Positions 1-13,300 of a stretch of 64,000 nt of DNA are shown here, in pieces. Source of the stretch: Symsagittifera roscoffensis (taxonomy: Eukaryota; Xenacoelomorpha; Acoela; Convolutidae); assembly GCF_963678635.1 (NCBI RefSeq), contig NC_087063.1, positions 85,609,574 to 85,673,573 on the forward strand, read 5' to 3'. Made by a program: the position numbers and the translations under genes. Numbering within the stretch: the first letter of the stretch is position 1; every line of letters begins with the position of its first letter. The notes beneath the pieces were generated by a model. It searched no databases. It saw only the letters and a program-made list of their open reading frames with translations, and was not told where the DNA came from.

Positions 1-3000
1 GGACAGCAGCACACACTCTTGCATTCCATCTGTTCAATAACACCAATGAAATCATAGTGCATTGTGAAGTTTTCATTAGTTGAGGAAGGACAGCAGCACA
101 CACACTCTTGCATTCCATCTGTTCAATAACACCAAAGAAATCATAGTGCATTGTGAAGTATTCATTAGTTGAGGAAGGACAGCAGCACACACACTCTTGC
201 ATTCCATCTGTTCAATAACACCAATGAAATCATAGTGCATTCTGAAGTATTCATTAGTTGAGGAAGGACAGCAGCACACACACTCTTGCATTCCATCTGT
301 TCAATAACACCAATGAAATCATAGTGCATTGTGAAGTATTCATTAGTTAAGGAAAGACAGCAGCACACACACTCTTGCATTCCATCTGTTCAATAACACC
401 AATGAAATCATAGTGCATTGTGAAGTATTCATTAGTTAAGGAAGGACAGCAGCACACACACTCATGCATTCCATCTGTTCAATAACACCAATAAAATCAT
501 AGTGCATTGTGAAGTATTCATTAGTTAAGGAAGGACAGCAGCACACACACTCTTGCATTCCATCTGTTCAATAACACCAATGAAATCATTGTGCATTGTG
601 AAGTATTCATTAGTTGAGGAAGGACAGCAGCACACACACTCTTGCATTCCATCTAATCAATAACACCAATGAAATCGTAGTGCATTGTGAAGTATTCATT
701 AGTTAAGGAAAGACAGCAGCACACACACTCTTGCATTCCATCTGTTCAATAACACCAATGAAATCATAGTGCATTGTGAAGTTTTCATTAGTTGAGGAAG
801 GACAGCAGCACACACACTCTTGCATTCCATCTGTTCAATAACACCAAAGAAATCATAGTGCATTGTGAAGTATTCATTAGTTGAGGAAGGACAGCAGCAC
901 ACACACTCTTGCATTCCATCTGTTCAATAACACCAATGAAATCATAGTGCATTCTGAAGTATTCATTAGTTGAGGAAGGACAGCAGCACACACACTCTTG
1001 CATTCCATCTGTTCAATAACACCAATGAAATCATAGTGCATTGTGAAGTATTCATTAGTTAAGGAAAGACAGCAGCACACACACTCTTGCATTCCATCTG
1101 TTCATTAACACCAATGAAATCATAGTGCATTGTGAAGTATTCATTAGTTAAGGAAGGACAGCAGCACACACACTCATGCATTCCATCTGTTCAATAACAC
1201 CAATAAAATCATAGTGCATTGTGAAGTATTCATTAGTTAAGGAAGGACAGCAGCACACACACTCTTGCATTCCATCTGTTCAATAACACCAATGAAATCA
1301 TTGTGCATTGTGAAGTATTCATTAGTTGAGGAAGGACAGCAGCACACACACTCTTGCATTCCATCTAATCAATAACACCAATGAAATCGTAGTGCATTGT
1401 GAAGTATTCATTAGTTAAGGAAAGACAGCAGCACACACACTCTTGCATTCCATCTGTTCAATAACACCAATGAAATCATAGTGCATTCTGAAGTATTCAT
1501 TAGTTGAGGAAGGACAGCAGCACACACACTCTTGCATTCCATCTGTTCAATAACACCAATGAAATCATAGTGCATTGTGAAGTATTCATTAGTTAAGGAA
1601 AGACAGCAGCACACACACTCTTGCATTCCATCTGTTCAATAACACCAATGAAATCATAGTGCATTGTGAAGTATTCATTAGTTAAGGAAGGACAGCAGCA
1701 CACACACTCATGCATTCCATCTGTTCAATAACACCAATAAAATCATAGTGCATTGTGAAGTATTCATTAGTTAAGGAAGGACAGCAGCACACACACTCTT
1801 GCATTCCATCTGTTCAATAACACCAATGAAATCATTGTGCATTGTGAAGTATTCATTAGTTGAGGAAGGACAGCAGCACACACACTCTTGCATTCCATCT
1901 AATCAATAACACCAATGAAATCGTAGTGCATTGTGAAGTATTCATTAGTTAAGGAAAGACAGCAGCACACACACTCTTGCATTCCATCTGTTCAATAACA
2001 CCAATGAAATCTTAGTGCATTGTGAAGTATTCATTTGTTGAGGAAGGACAGCAGCACACACACTCTTGCACTCCATCTGTTCAATAACACCTTTGAAATC
2101 ATAGTGCATTGTGAAGTATTCATTAGTTGAGGAAGGACAGCAGCACACACACTCTTGCATTCCATTTGTTCAATAACACCAATGAAATCATAGTGCATTG
2201 TGAAGTATTCATTAGTTAAGGAAGGACAGCAGCACACACACTCTTGCATTCCATCTGTTCAATAACACCAATGAAATCATTGTGCATTGTGAAATTTTCA
2301 TTAGTTGAGGAAGGACAGCAGCACACACTCTTGCATTCCATCTGTTCAATAACACCAATGAAATCATAGTGCATTGTGAAGTATTCATTAAATGAGGAAG
2401 GACAGCAGCACACACACTCTTGCATTCCATCTAATCAATAACACCAATGAAATCGTAGTGCATTGTGAAGTATTCATTAGTTAAGGAAAGACAGCAGCAC
2501 ACACACTCTTGCATTCCATCTGTTCAATAACACCAATGAAATCATAGTGCATTCTGAAGTATTCATTAGTTGAGGAAGGACAGCAGCACACACACTCTTG
2601 CATTCCATCTGTTCAATAACACCAATGAAATCATAGTGCATTGTGAAGTATTCATTAGTTAAGGAAAGACAGCAGCACACACACTCTTGCATTCCATCTG
2701 TTCAATAACACCAATGAAATCATAGTGCATTGTGAAGTATTCATTAGTTAAGGAAGGACAGCAGCACACACACTCATGCATTCCATCTGTTCAATAACAC
2801 CAATAAAATCATAGTGCATTGTGAAGTATTCATTAGTTAAGGAAGGACAGCAGCACACACACTCTTGCATTCCATCTGTTCAATAACACCAATGAAATCA
2901 TTGTGCATTGTGAAGTATTCATTAGTTGAGGAAGGACAGCAGTACACACACTCTTGCATTCCATCTAATCAATAACACCAATGAAATCGTAGTGCATTGT

Positions 3001-4195
3001 GAAGTATTCATTAGTTAAGGAAAGACAGCAGCACACACACTCTTGCATTCCATCTGTTCAATAACACCAATGAAATCTTAGTGCATTGTGAAGTATTCAT
3101 TTGTTGAGGAAGGACAGCAGCACACACACTCTTGCATTCCATCTGTTCAATAACACCTTTGAAATCATAGTGCATTGTGAAGTATTCATTAGTTGAGGAA
3201 GGACAGCAGCACACACACTCTTGCATTCCATTTGTTCAATAACACCAATGAAATCATAGTGCATTGTGAAGTATTCACTAGTTAAGGAAGGACAGCAGCA
3301 CACACACTCTTGCATTCCATCTGTTCAATAACACCAATGAAATCATTGTGCATTGTGAAATTTTCATTAGTTGAGGAAGGACAGCAGCACACACTCTTGC
3401 ATTCCATCTGTTCAATAACACCAATGAAATCATAGTGCATTGTGAAGTATTCATTAGTTGAGGAAGGACAGCAGCACACACACTCTTGCATTCCATCTGT
3501 TCAATAACACCAATGAAATCATAGTGCATTGTGAAGTATTCATTAGTTGAGGAAGGACAGCAGCACACACACTCTTGCATTCCATCTGTTCAATAACACC
3601 AATGATATCATAGTGCATTGTGAAGTATTCATTAGTTAACGAAGGACAGCAGCACACACACTCTTGCATTCCATCTGTTCAATAACACCAATGAAATCAT
3701 AGTGCATTGTGAAGTATTCATTAGTTGAGGAAGGACAGCAGCACACACACTCTTGCATTCCATCTGTTCAATAACACCAATGAAATCATAGTGCATTGTG
3801 AAGTATTCATTAGTTGAGGAAGGACATCAGCACACACACTCTTGCATTCCATCTGTTCAATAACACCAATGAAATCATAGTGCATTGTGAAGTATTCATT
3901 AGTTGAGGAAGGACAGCAGCACACACACTCATGCATTCCATCTGTTCAATAACACCTATGAAATCATAGTGCATTGTGAAGTATTCATTAGTTGAGGAAG
4001 GACAGCAGCACACACACTCTTGCATTCCATCTGTTCAATAACACCAATGAAATCATAGTGCATTGTGAAGTATTCATTAGTTAACGAAGGACAGCAGCAC
4101 ACACACTCATGCATTCCATCTGTTCAATAACACCAATGCAATCATAGTGCATTGTGAAGTATTCATTAGTTAACGAAGGACAGCAGCACACATTT
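1..4195. repeat. 89-bp tandem satellite array
   Basis: About 47 head-to-tail copies of an 89-bp unit fill the left edge of the window, so the true left end lies outside it. Units differ by a few substitutions (tgaag versus tgaaa, agttga versus agttaa or agttaacg) and two copies near 2320 and 3390 lack a 2-bp CA. Variant types recur in a fixed order: the block at about 1945-2480 reappears 1066 bp later at about 3011-3550, and other variants recur 534 or 712 bp apart (6 or 8 units). This is higher-order repeat structure. The unit has a partly open frame on the minus strand, which yields overlapping 71-residue ORFs; I treat these as chance products of a repeat whose length is not a multiple of 3. 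Confidence 0.97.
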
Positions 4196-4680
4196 TATCA
4201 AATATGTTTTCATAACTATCATAATCTAACTCTCACACATCATCACAAGGGGCAAGGCAAAAGATGTAAAGCTTTGAACAAACCCTTCCCAGAAAAAAGT
4301 CACTTTTTAGCCCTTGCGATACTAACTGTTGTATCCCTTTGCCAGATGTATCACATCCTCTCACCTCACGAACAAAAGGCGACACCATTTTAAACATTAG
4401 TTTTGCTCATGTGTTTTGTTATCGTCGGATCTTTCTTTGCTACTTGCCCAGCCAACTGGCTATTCTTATTATTAAGAGTCAATGAACGTAATGAGGACTC
4501 TTATAAAGGTCGAATAATTTTCTTTTAGAAAGTCTTACTTCTGTTCACGCTCAAATTTGGTTTTTCGCGGTTTGAAGGTTTCTTTTTAAAGCTCAGTTCA
4601 TTTCCTTTTTAAGAGTTGATGAACGTATTTCAGACTCTTATATAGGTCGCGATGATTTTTTTCGTTTTTTCAGGAAAAAA
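4196..4680. other. AT-rich spacer with dispersed-element fragments
   Basis: No gene is visible. The stretch holds two partial heads of the dispersed AAGAGT element family, beginning near 4473 (aagagtcaatgaacg) and 4612 (aagagttgatgaacg). The second runs straight into the 71-bp satellite. A + strand ORF at 4154-4393 starts inside the 89-bp array and has no recognisable content. Confidence 0.5.
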
Positions 4681-6690
4681 CTTTTTCGGTTTTTGTGATC
4701 TTTTACAGTTTTCCAACCTTCTCCATTGGCTTAATTTGCTAATAAGACGTTCTTTTTTGGTTTCTGTGATCTTTTACAGTTTCCCAACCTTCTCTATTGG
4801 CTTAATTTGCTAATAAGAAGTTCTTTTTTGGTTTCTGTGATCTTTTACAGGTTTCCAACCTTCTCAATTGGCTTAATTTGCTAATAAGAAGTTCTTTTTC
4901 GGTTTTTGTGATCTTTAACAGTTTTCCAACCTTCTCTATTGGCTTAATTTGCTAATAAGAAGTTCTTTTTCGGTTTCTGTGATCTTTTACAGTTTTTCAA
5001 CCTTCTCTATTGGCTTAATTTGCTAATAAGAAGTTCTTTTTTGGTTTCTGTGATCTTTTACAGGTTTCCAACCTTCTCAATTGGCTTAATTTGCTAATAA
5101 GAAGTTCTTTTTCGGTTTTTGTGATCTTTAACAGTTTTCCAACCTTCTCTATTGGCTTAGTTTGCTAATAAGAGTTTCTTTTTCGGTTTCTGTGATCTTT
5201 TACAGTTTTTCAACCTTCTCTATTGGCTTAATTTGCTAATAAGATGTTCTTTTTCGGTTTCTGTGATCTTTTACAGTTTTCCAACCTTCTCTATTGGCTT
5301 AATTTGCTAATCAGAAGTTCTTTTTCGGTTTCTGTGATCTTTTACAGTTTTTCAACCTTCTCTATTGGCTTAATTTGCTAATAAGAAGTTCTTTTTTCGT
5401 TTTCTGTGATCTTTTACAGTTTTCCAACCTTCTCTATTGGCTTAATTTGCTAATAAGAAGTTCTTTTTCGGTTTCTGTGATCTTTTACAGTTTTCCAACC
5501 TTCTCTTTTGGCTTAATTTGCTAATAAGAAGTTCTTTTTCGGTTTCTGTGATCTTTTACAGTTTTCCAACCTTCTCTATTGGCTTAATTTGCTAATAAGA
5601 AGTTCTTTTTCGGTTTTTGTGATCTTTAACAGTTTTCCAACCTTCTCTATTGGCTTAATTTGCTAATAAGAAGTTCTTTTTTGGTTTCTGTGATCTTTTA
5701 CAGGTTTCCAACCTTCTCAATTGGCTTAATTTGCTAATAAGAAGTTCTTTTTCGGTTTTTGTGATCTTTAACAGTTTTTCAACCTTCTCTATTGGCTTAA
5801 TTTGCTAATAAGAAGTTCTTTTTCGGTTTCTGTGATCTTCTACAGTTTTTCAACCTTCTCTATTGGCTTAATTTGCTAATAAGATGTTCTTTTTCGGTTT
5901 CTGTGATCTTTTACAGTTTTCCAACCTTCTCTATTGGCTTAATTTGCTAATCAGAAGTTCTTTTTCGGTTTCTGTGATCTTTTACAGTTTTTCAACCTTC
6001 TCTATTGGCTTAATTTGCTAATAAGAAGTTCTTTTTTCGTTTTCTGTGATCTTTTACAGTTTTCCAACCTTCTCTATTGGCTTAATTTGCTAATAAGAAG
6101 TTCTTTTTCGGTTTCTGTGATCTTTTACAGTTTTCCAACCTTCTCTTTTGGCTTAATTTGCTAATAAGAAGTTCTTTTTCGGTTTCTGTGATCTTTTACA
6201 GTTTTCCAACATTCTCTTTTGGCTTAATTTGCTCATAAGAAGTTCTTTTTCGGTTTCTGTGATCTTTTACAGTTTTCCAACCTTCTCTATTGGCTTAATT
6301 TGCTAATAAGAAGTTCTTTTTCGGTTTCTGTGATCTTTTACAGTTTTCCAACCTTCTCTATTGGCTTAATTTGCTAATAAGAAGTTCTTTTTCGGTTTCT
6401 GTGATCTTTTACAGTTTTCCAACCTTCTCTATTGGCTTAATTTGCTAATAAGAAGTTCTTTTTCGGTTTCTGTGATCTTTTACAGTTTTCCAACCTTCTC
6501 TATTGGCTTAATTGGCTAATAAGAAGTTCTTTTTCGGTTTCTGTGATCTTTTACAGTTTTCCAACCTTCTCTATTGGCCTAATTGGCTAATAATAAGTTC
6601 TTTTTCGGTTTCTGTGATCTTTTACAGTTTTCCAACCTTCTCTATTGGCCTAATTTGCTAAAAAGAAGTTATTTTTCGAGTTCTTTTTAT
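4680..6690. repeat. 71-bp tandem satellite array
   Basis: About 28 copies of a 71-bp unit. Each holds a pyrimidine-rich run ending TTTTACAG, then CCAACCTTCTCTATTGGC, then TTAATTTGCTAATAAGAAG. Variants (acaggtttcc, aatcagaag, ttcgttttctg) recur about 640 bp apart, so a block of nine units at about 5030-5520 is repeated at about 5670-6160. Every unit therefore carries a sequence that looks like a 3' splice acceptor on the + strand, the same strand as the gene that starts 500 bp downstream. The array grades on both sides into sequence resembling the AAGAGT element family. Confidence 0.96.
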
Positions 6691-7195
6691 ATTCTTGGAT
6701 CATACTTTATTTTTTGCCAACTCTGCTGTTGTTTAAAATCGTTTTTTCTTCTTTCATATTGGGTGTCACTTGAAGGTTCAATTGAAAAGAAAAGTTCAAT
6801 TGAAGGTTGGTTATCGTTTTTGGTTACAAAATGATTGATTTTAAAAAATTCAGGTAGTTTTTGTTGCAAGATTCAAAATATTAAAACTTAATAGCTCATA
6901 ATTTTTATGACATTTTTAATGGCATTTTTTTGGCTCTCAGATCAATTGGCGTCTACCCACTTGTTGTCGGCTTAGGTGTCGCTTGGTAAATACCGAAAGC
7001 TTATTTATTACTGGTGTTTGTGTTTTTGGACTGTTTGCTGAAATTGCTTTCATTTTTTTCGCTTTTGTTATTTCCGTCTCATTTTCTATTCGCTAGCTCC
7101 GCTTGGACTGTCTAGAAAGATTTTAAAGTAGTGGAAATGAGGGAAAGATAAGCGAGATTTGAATGCATGGGTGTGTGTAACGAAGCAGAGATGAA
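6691..7195 (+). other. Upstream region of the coiled-coil gene
   Basis: About 500 bp between the 71-bp array and the first coding exon. It must include the 5' UTR and perhaps the promoter, but I see no clear TATA box or other core element and cannot place the transcription start. An upstream untranslated exon is possible. Confidence 0.35.
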
Positions 7196-7330
7196 ATGGA
7201 CGCAGAGCAGCAGCAGGAAGTGAAGAAACAGCAACAGCAACTGGAGAACCTCAAGTTGTTTCTCCTCAAGGGAAGCATGAAAGGAGGAGACGACGACAAC
7301 ACCACAGCGGACAGTCGCAAGAAGACCCGA
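7196..7330 (+). CDS. Exon 1 of coiled-coil gene (start codon)
   Basis: 45 codons from ATG 7196 to a strong donor CGA|GTAAGT, ending in phase 0. The context GAAATGG fits a Kozak start and an in-frame TAA lies 18 bp upstream. The ATG at 7191 is in another frame that stops after ten codons. The peptide is rich in Gln, Lys and Asp (MDAEQQQEVKKQQQQLENLK) and ends SRKKTR, so that with exon 2 it forms a basic patch just before RVTW. The first 20 residues could form a short helix. No signal peptide is present. Confidence 0.75.
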
Positions 7331-10300
7331 GTAAGTTATAACACACTCGATTTATATATGAGATAGATCTCAATTGACTCTTTCATTAAATTAAATGTTT
7401 GAGAGTCATCAGCGTAGTGAATAGTCTAATGTAGGTCTTGGTGATTTTTTTCTGCTTTTCAGGAAAGTCTTGGATTTTTTCACGTTCAACTGTTTTTTTT
7501 TCGTGGGTTGACTTTGATTTATTTTTCACTTCAGTTCATTTCTTTTGTTAAAAAGAAGGCAAGCTCCGCTAGTGAACAGCGTAAGTGTTAAGGTCACAAA
7601 AACGCGATCGACTTCTATTTTCTAAATTTTACTTTGCAATTGTAATTTTGAGATTTCCCAGCAGAATTAAAAATTTTCCTATTGGTCCAGTTTTCTCAAA
7701 TTGGGTTAATTTTATCAAAAAAACTGTTAATCATAAATTGTTATTGAGTTTCAAAGAGCTTCAAGGTCGTATAGTTTTTCTTTGAAATTCGAACGTTTTT
7801 TTTCTATTACCTTGCTTTCAAGACTCTTTTCATCTGTTTGTTGGCTCTTTTCAGTATATACTTCAACTCTTATCGTTGTGAGACTTTAACTTCGGCTTGG
7901 TTCGTTGTATGGTGGTGTGCTATGTTAAGACAGTGTATTGGCCTGGCGAGGGAAAGAGCTAACATACGAGCTGTTCAGCTCTTTACGTAGGTCCGCTGTT
8001 GGGCCCTGTTCTAAGAACTAAATTCAATATTTTGGGTTCTTCGCAAAACAAATGCCGAATGCCAAAGTGCGTGAAAGAGAAGGTGCTGAAATTATTATAA
8101 GAGCAATGCTCGGATAACCTGGTTTTGTTCTTTCATTCTTGATATGTTATCATTCATTCATTCTTTTGTTCATCATTCATGTGTTTCTTTTGACACCTTT
8201 TCTTCTCTCAGAGGTGTTCTGTTCTCAAAAGAAGTTTTTTTTTTAGATTAGGTGGGTTTTCAGTTTTTTCCTTTATGTCAATTCATCCGATTCTAGTTTA
8301 AGCCTACGGGTCAGACTGTCCCATATTTTTGTGAACGTCCCATAGATAGACGTATACTAGCTTTCCTTGGTTTGTTGCAAATCGTTGCGGTATCGTAGTC
8401 GCAATTCCATCCAAATACTCCGACTTTTGCGGAGAAAAACCAGAGACTTGAATTTAATACACTGAGAAACTGGAAGCCAGTGAAGTTAATGTAGCAGGAT
8501 AGACGATGAGGTCTTCCGATGTACCTGAAACAAAAATCTATTTCAGCATTCGGAATTTTTTATATTGTTTTGATCAATTTTTCAGATAAACCCAAAAACA
8601 GCTAATTCTAATAATCCAGGTTCTGTAAAAACTGTTTTTAATTAAAAAACACGAGTATTTAAGTCCAAGTAGTGGTCAAGACTGTTTAACTTGCGTAAGA
8701 CGAAGTAACATGTATGTGTTAACCTGTTAGTATGAGTAGCCGCATTCCAATTCATATCAATTACTACCCCCTATTGTGATTCGTTCATCACTCTATTTTC
8801 ATATTAACCGAAAAAGAAAGTTCCCGATGTGTTCTTCGCGCTACGTTTCACCAGATAATACTTTTCAGTTTAATCAGGGTTCAGCACCAAGCTAAGTTTT
8901 TTTTTGTATTAATGAGCACTTCACTTATAACGGAATGAACTTTCCCGTCAAAATAGATTGAGGTATCATCGCGTATGATTCAGAGTAAACAGAGATTTAA
9001 GAAGATATCTCGAAGAGGTAAAAGAAATGCAACGTAAAAGGGGTTCTAAGATCGACCCTTGAGGAACACCATGCTTAGCATATGTTCCATCAGAAAATTT
9101 TGATTCAATGTAAACTTTCTGTCAACGATTACTGACATACGATGTGAACTAATTCGGCAGGGGTTAAAAGAAGTTCCAATATACTTTTTCAAGATTCTGA
9201 GTAAATGATCATCCCGTGTATCATTTGCGCTTGATAACTCTAGACCAATCAATATCAGGCAATGATTTGCCTCTTAAGCTTAACAAATATCATATGACGT
9301 TTTTAATAATGCTGTTTCTGTTGAAGCATTCGATCTATATGCAGACTGACTACCATTCATGATACCCAAATTAGTTACCTTTTCTACTAGTTGCAAGAGT
9401 TAAAAGATTAGATACTGGTCGGTACGATGGAAGAAGTTCAGGATCTAGATTTTCTTTCGCAATTATAACTGCATCTTTAAGATCATCAGGAAAAACTCCA
9501 ATTTCAATACATGTTTTGAAAGTTTAATTATTCCGAGGCCCTCTAAAAATTCCATAGTTTGTGAAGGTAACAATTAGAAAAATATCATCATGAGGTGTTT
9601 GAAATTGATAAAACAGCCTAATATTTATCTTTATGTTTAATTTGGCTGAAACTTTCAATGTAAATTTGAGTTGAAGTCTTAAATGATCAAAATTGTTCAA
9701 ATTTAGGGTTTCAGTACATGAAATTGATATTTTGTTAATAAAAAAGAAGTTAAATCATTGGCCAGAGAAACTTGCAATTATGAAAAATTAGTACTGCTTC
9801 AGTTTTGTTTCAGCTTAGTTTTCAAGAGCTTTGTTTTTTTTTCTCTGTTTGAATAACACTGATGTTTTTGTGAAAGTTTACTCTTTTCTTATATTCAAAG
9901 CAGTTTCTCGTTTCTGATCATGCTCTTTGTATCCATCAAAACTGACTTTTTGTTTCAGATACCTTTTATCCAATTAACGGCGTTTCTGTTTCACTACTGA
10001 AAGCTTCGTATCAAAAAATCACCTTTCCGAATAAGTTCATTGTGTTTTTCAGAGGCGCATTGGAATCTGTTATTGGTTCGAAAGTTTCATTAAGAACAGT
10101 AACTAAGTTTGAAATCTTCGCAGGAATACTAAGACCAATATTTAATTCCAAAGAGGCTTCAAGCTCTTCTTAACCAAACTCAGTTAAACATATTTTTTCC
10201 AACTGCGATATGTGAGTAATTTGTGCTTGCTTTGAATGAAAGTGCTCTGGGCCATAATTTTATCGAAGTGATGATCAAGCTTATAAGTACTAAAACACCT

Positions 10301-13300
10301 AAGGCTTGATATTTTCAAATGATATAAAATAAATCAATCTAAGATGTCGAAAAAATATATATTTCAAGACTGGCCCGCAATTGAAGGTGGTTCGCCGTCA
10401 ATTCTATTTTCACGAAGACAATTAAAAAATAGCTAGCCATTCGGAAAATCTTGATGTAATGCAGGTTTCACAAATTCCAAATATATGCGACATTGCTGTT
10501 ATTTTCCGTCTAATGAAATCCACTTTGAGAAATCTAGTTTTTTATTTTTGTTTGTCAGCCAGAGGGGTTTTAACGTTTTCAACCAAATGCGTGCTGCTTC
10601 ATTCAGGAAAAATTCCCTAAACAAGTGCCTGCGGCCAAATATCTGGTGAATCGATTAATTCCGATTTTTCAACGGCAGAAGCAACATGAAAACTTCTCAG
10701 CGTATGGTCACCTTTATTTCCCTCATTATTGGCACATTGTTGTTGTATTTCTTCAGCACAATTTTTTTTTAAATAATCGATCCACATATAAGGTATCTTG
10801 GGGCGGTTTGCTCGCACCTGAAAAGCGTCATGCAGGTTGGCACCTGCAATTTGAGTTTTCTGCGATTTGTTTCATTTGTTCAAATAGCTATGAGTTCTTT
10901 CTATCAAATTCCACAAATAGCTTTTACATCCCACAATTGTGATCAGCCTTGTACTCATTTGCCCATTGCGCTTGGAATAAAGAGCAAAGTTTTTAAATTT
11001 TCCGGGATTATTTCAACGCGCTCTATAAAAACGAATTTATACTATTTTCTCAAAAAAAGAAAGGAAAGCATTTCTCCTGAAAAAATTTGATCAATTTTAC
11101 AATGTTACAAATTCTGGAGAGGGAGAACAATTTGATCATGAGATCCATCAACAGCCTGACCTCATACTGCAAGCAAAAATGGTTTCATAGCAACAGAAAA
11201 AAGAGTTAATTTTCTAAATTTTTTTCTATACAGTCCGATACAATTAGATCTCGTTAAATGACGAGCAGATACAAAAACATATCAACAATCATTGCCATGA
11301 CCACTCTAATCAAGTGCCACTTTGTTGTCATTACACTAGTGAAGCGAATGTTTTAGTACGAATTTTCTTTTTTTCCAACCTAAGTAGCAAATCTTGGTGC
11401 CACTTTTGGGGCATGTTTACAGCTTTTTCATAGCATGTGCTTTGACATTCGAATAGTAACTATTTAATACAGCTATGCATTTTTTAAGGCATCAATTGAT
11501 CCGAAAAAAGGGATTGGTTTCAAACAACACATCAATAATGAAAACTCGTATTCAGAATTTTTCTAAGTCACTTTGTCTCGCTTTTTTTGAAATGCATAGT
11601 TTGTACGTAATGATTGCAAAAATTCACCTCAGCGCCGTTATTGGCAGTGTTGTTCTTCAGCACCGTGTTTTTTTTTCAGTACTCGCTCCATATCTATATC
11701 GTGTCTTCGGGCGGTCTGCTCCCACTTCAAAAGCGCCATGCTGATTGGCACCTGCAATTTGAGTTTTATCCAATTTGATTCAATTGTTCAAATAGCTATC
11801 AATTCTTTCTATTAAGTCTTACAATTGGCTGTCAAATCCACACTTGGGAGTCAGACTTGTCGCTAATTGGGCATTGAATTAAAAGCAAAGTTTTATAAAT
11901 TTTCAGGGATTATTTTAACGCGCTCTATGAAAACCATTTTATACCTTTTTCTTAAAAAGAAAAAAGGAAAGATTTTCTCCTGAAACGGTTTGATCAAGTT
12001 TACAATGTTACAAATACTGGAGAGGACTGACAAAGCGATCATGGGTTCCATCAACAACCTCACCTTATACTGCAAGCAACTATGGCTTGATTAACAATAC
12101 ATTAAAACTAAGAAATAGCAGGAAAAGAGTTTAATATCCTAAATGATTTTCTACACAGTCCGATAAAATTAGTTTTTGTTAGATGACAAGCAGATACAAA
12201 AGTTTGCAGATCATGATCAATCTAATCAGCTTCCACAATGTTGTCATTACACTTGCGAAGCGAGTGTATGAGTACGAACCTTCTCTTTTCCAACCTAAGT
12301 CGCAAATATTGATGCCACTTTTGGGGCACCCTTAGAGCGTTTTCATAGCATGTGCTTTGACATTCGAATAGTACCTAGTTCAAACAAATGATGCAATTTT
12401 CAAAACATCACATCATCCGAAAAAAAAGTGATTCGTTTCAAAAAACATATCAATAATGAAAACTCGTGCTCAGAAATTTTCTAAGTCATCTTATCTCACT
12501 TTTTTTTGAAATGCATAGTTTGTTCGTGATGATTGCAAAAATTCACCTCAGCGCCGTTATTGGCACAGTGTTGTTCATCAGCACCTTGTTTTTTTCAGTA
12601 CTTGGTCTACATGTATATGTGTTTTCGGGCGGTCTGCTCCCACCTCAAAAGCGCCATGCTGATTGGCACCTGCAATTTGAGTTTTATCCAATTTGATTCA
12701 ATTGTTCGAATAGCTATCAATTCTTTCTATCAAATCTTACAATTAGCTATCGAATACACGCTTGGGAGTCAGACTTGTCGCCAATTGGGCATTGAATTAA
12801 GAGCAAAATTTTTAACTTTTCAGGGATTATATTAACGCGCTCTATCAAAACTTTTTTATACCTTTTTCTTAGAAAAAGGAAAGAATTTCTCCTGAAACGG
12901 TTTGATCAACTCTACAATGTTACAAATTCTGGAGATGACTGACAAAGCGATCATGAGATCCATCAACAGCCTCACCTTATACTGCAAGCAATTATGGTTT
13001 GAATAACAATACATTAAAATTAACAAATAGCAGGAGGAAAAGATGTTAATGACAAGCAGATACAAAAGTTTGCAGATCATGATCAAGCTAACTTTTATAC
13101 ATCACATCTTCCGAAAAAGGTGATTGGTTTCAAACATTATATCATAAATGAAAACTCGTATTCAGAAATTTTTTAAGTCAATTTATCTCGCTTTTTTGAA
13201 ATGCATAGTTTGTACGTAATGCGGCTTTATGCTTTGCGATTGGTTCCAAGCAAAGTTAGTGTGGATGGCTTCAGTTTGTTGTATTCTAAATTATTTTTTT

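Noticed and set aside
76-4025. Series of overlapping ~71-residue minus-strand ORFs with nearly identical proteins (Cys-rich)
   Set aside because: They are generated by the 89-bp satellite, which is not a multiple of 3, so each ORF crosses the same unit in two frames and stops at the same place. No start context, no variation typical of coding sequence.
1-6690. CRISPR-like arrays
   Set aside because: Both arrays are plain head-to-tail repeats without unique spacers, in a eukaryotic setting.
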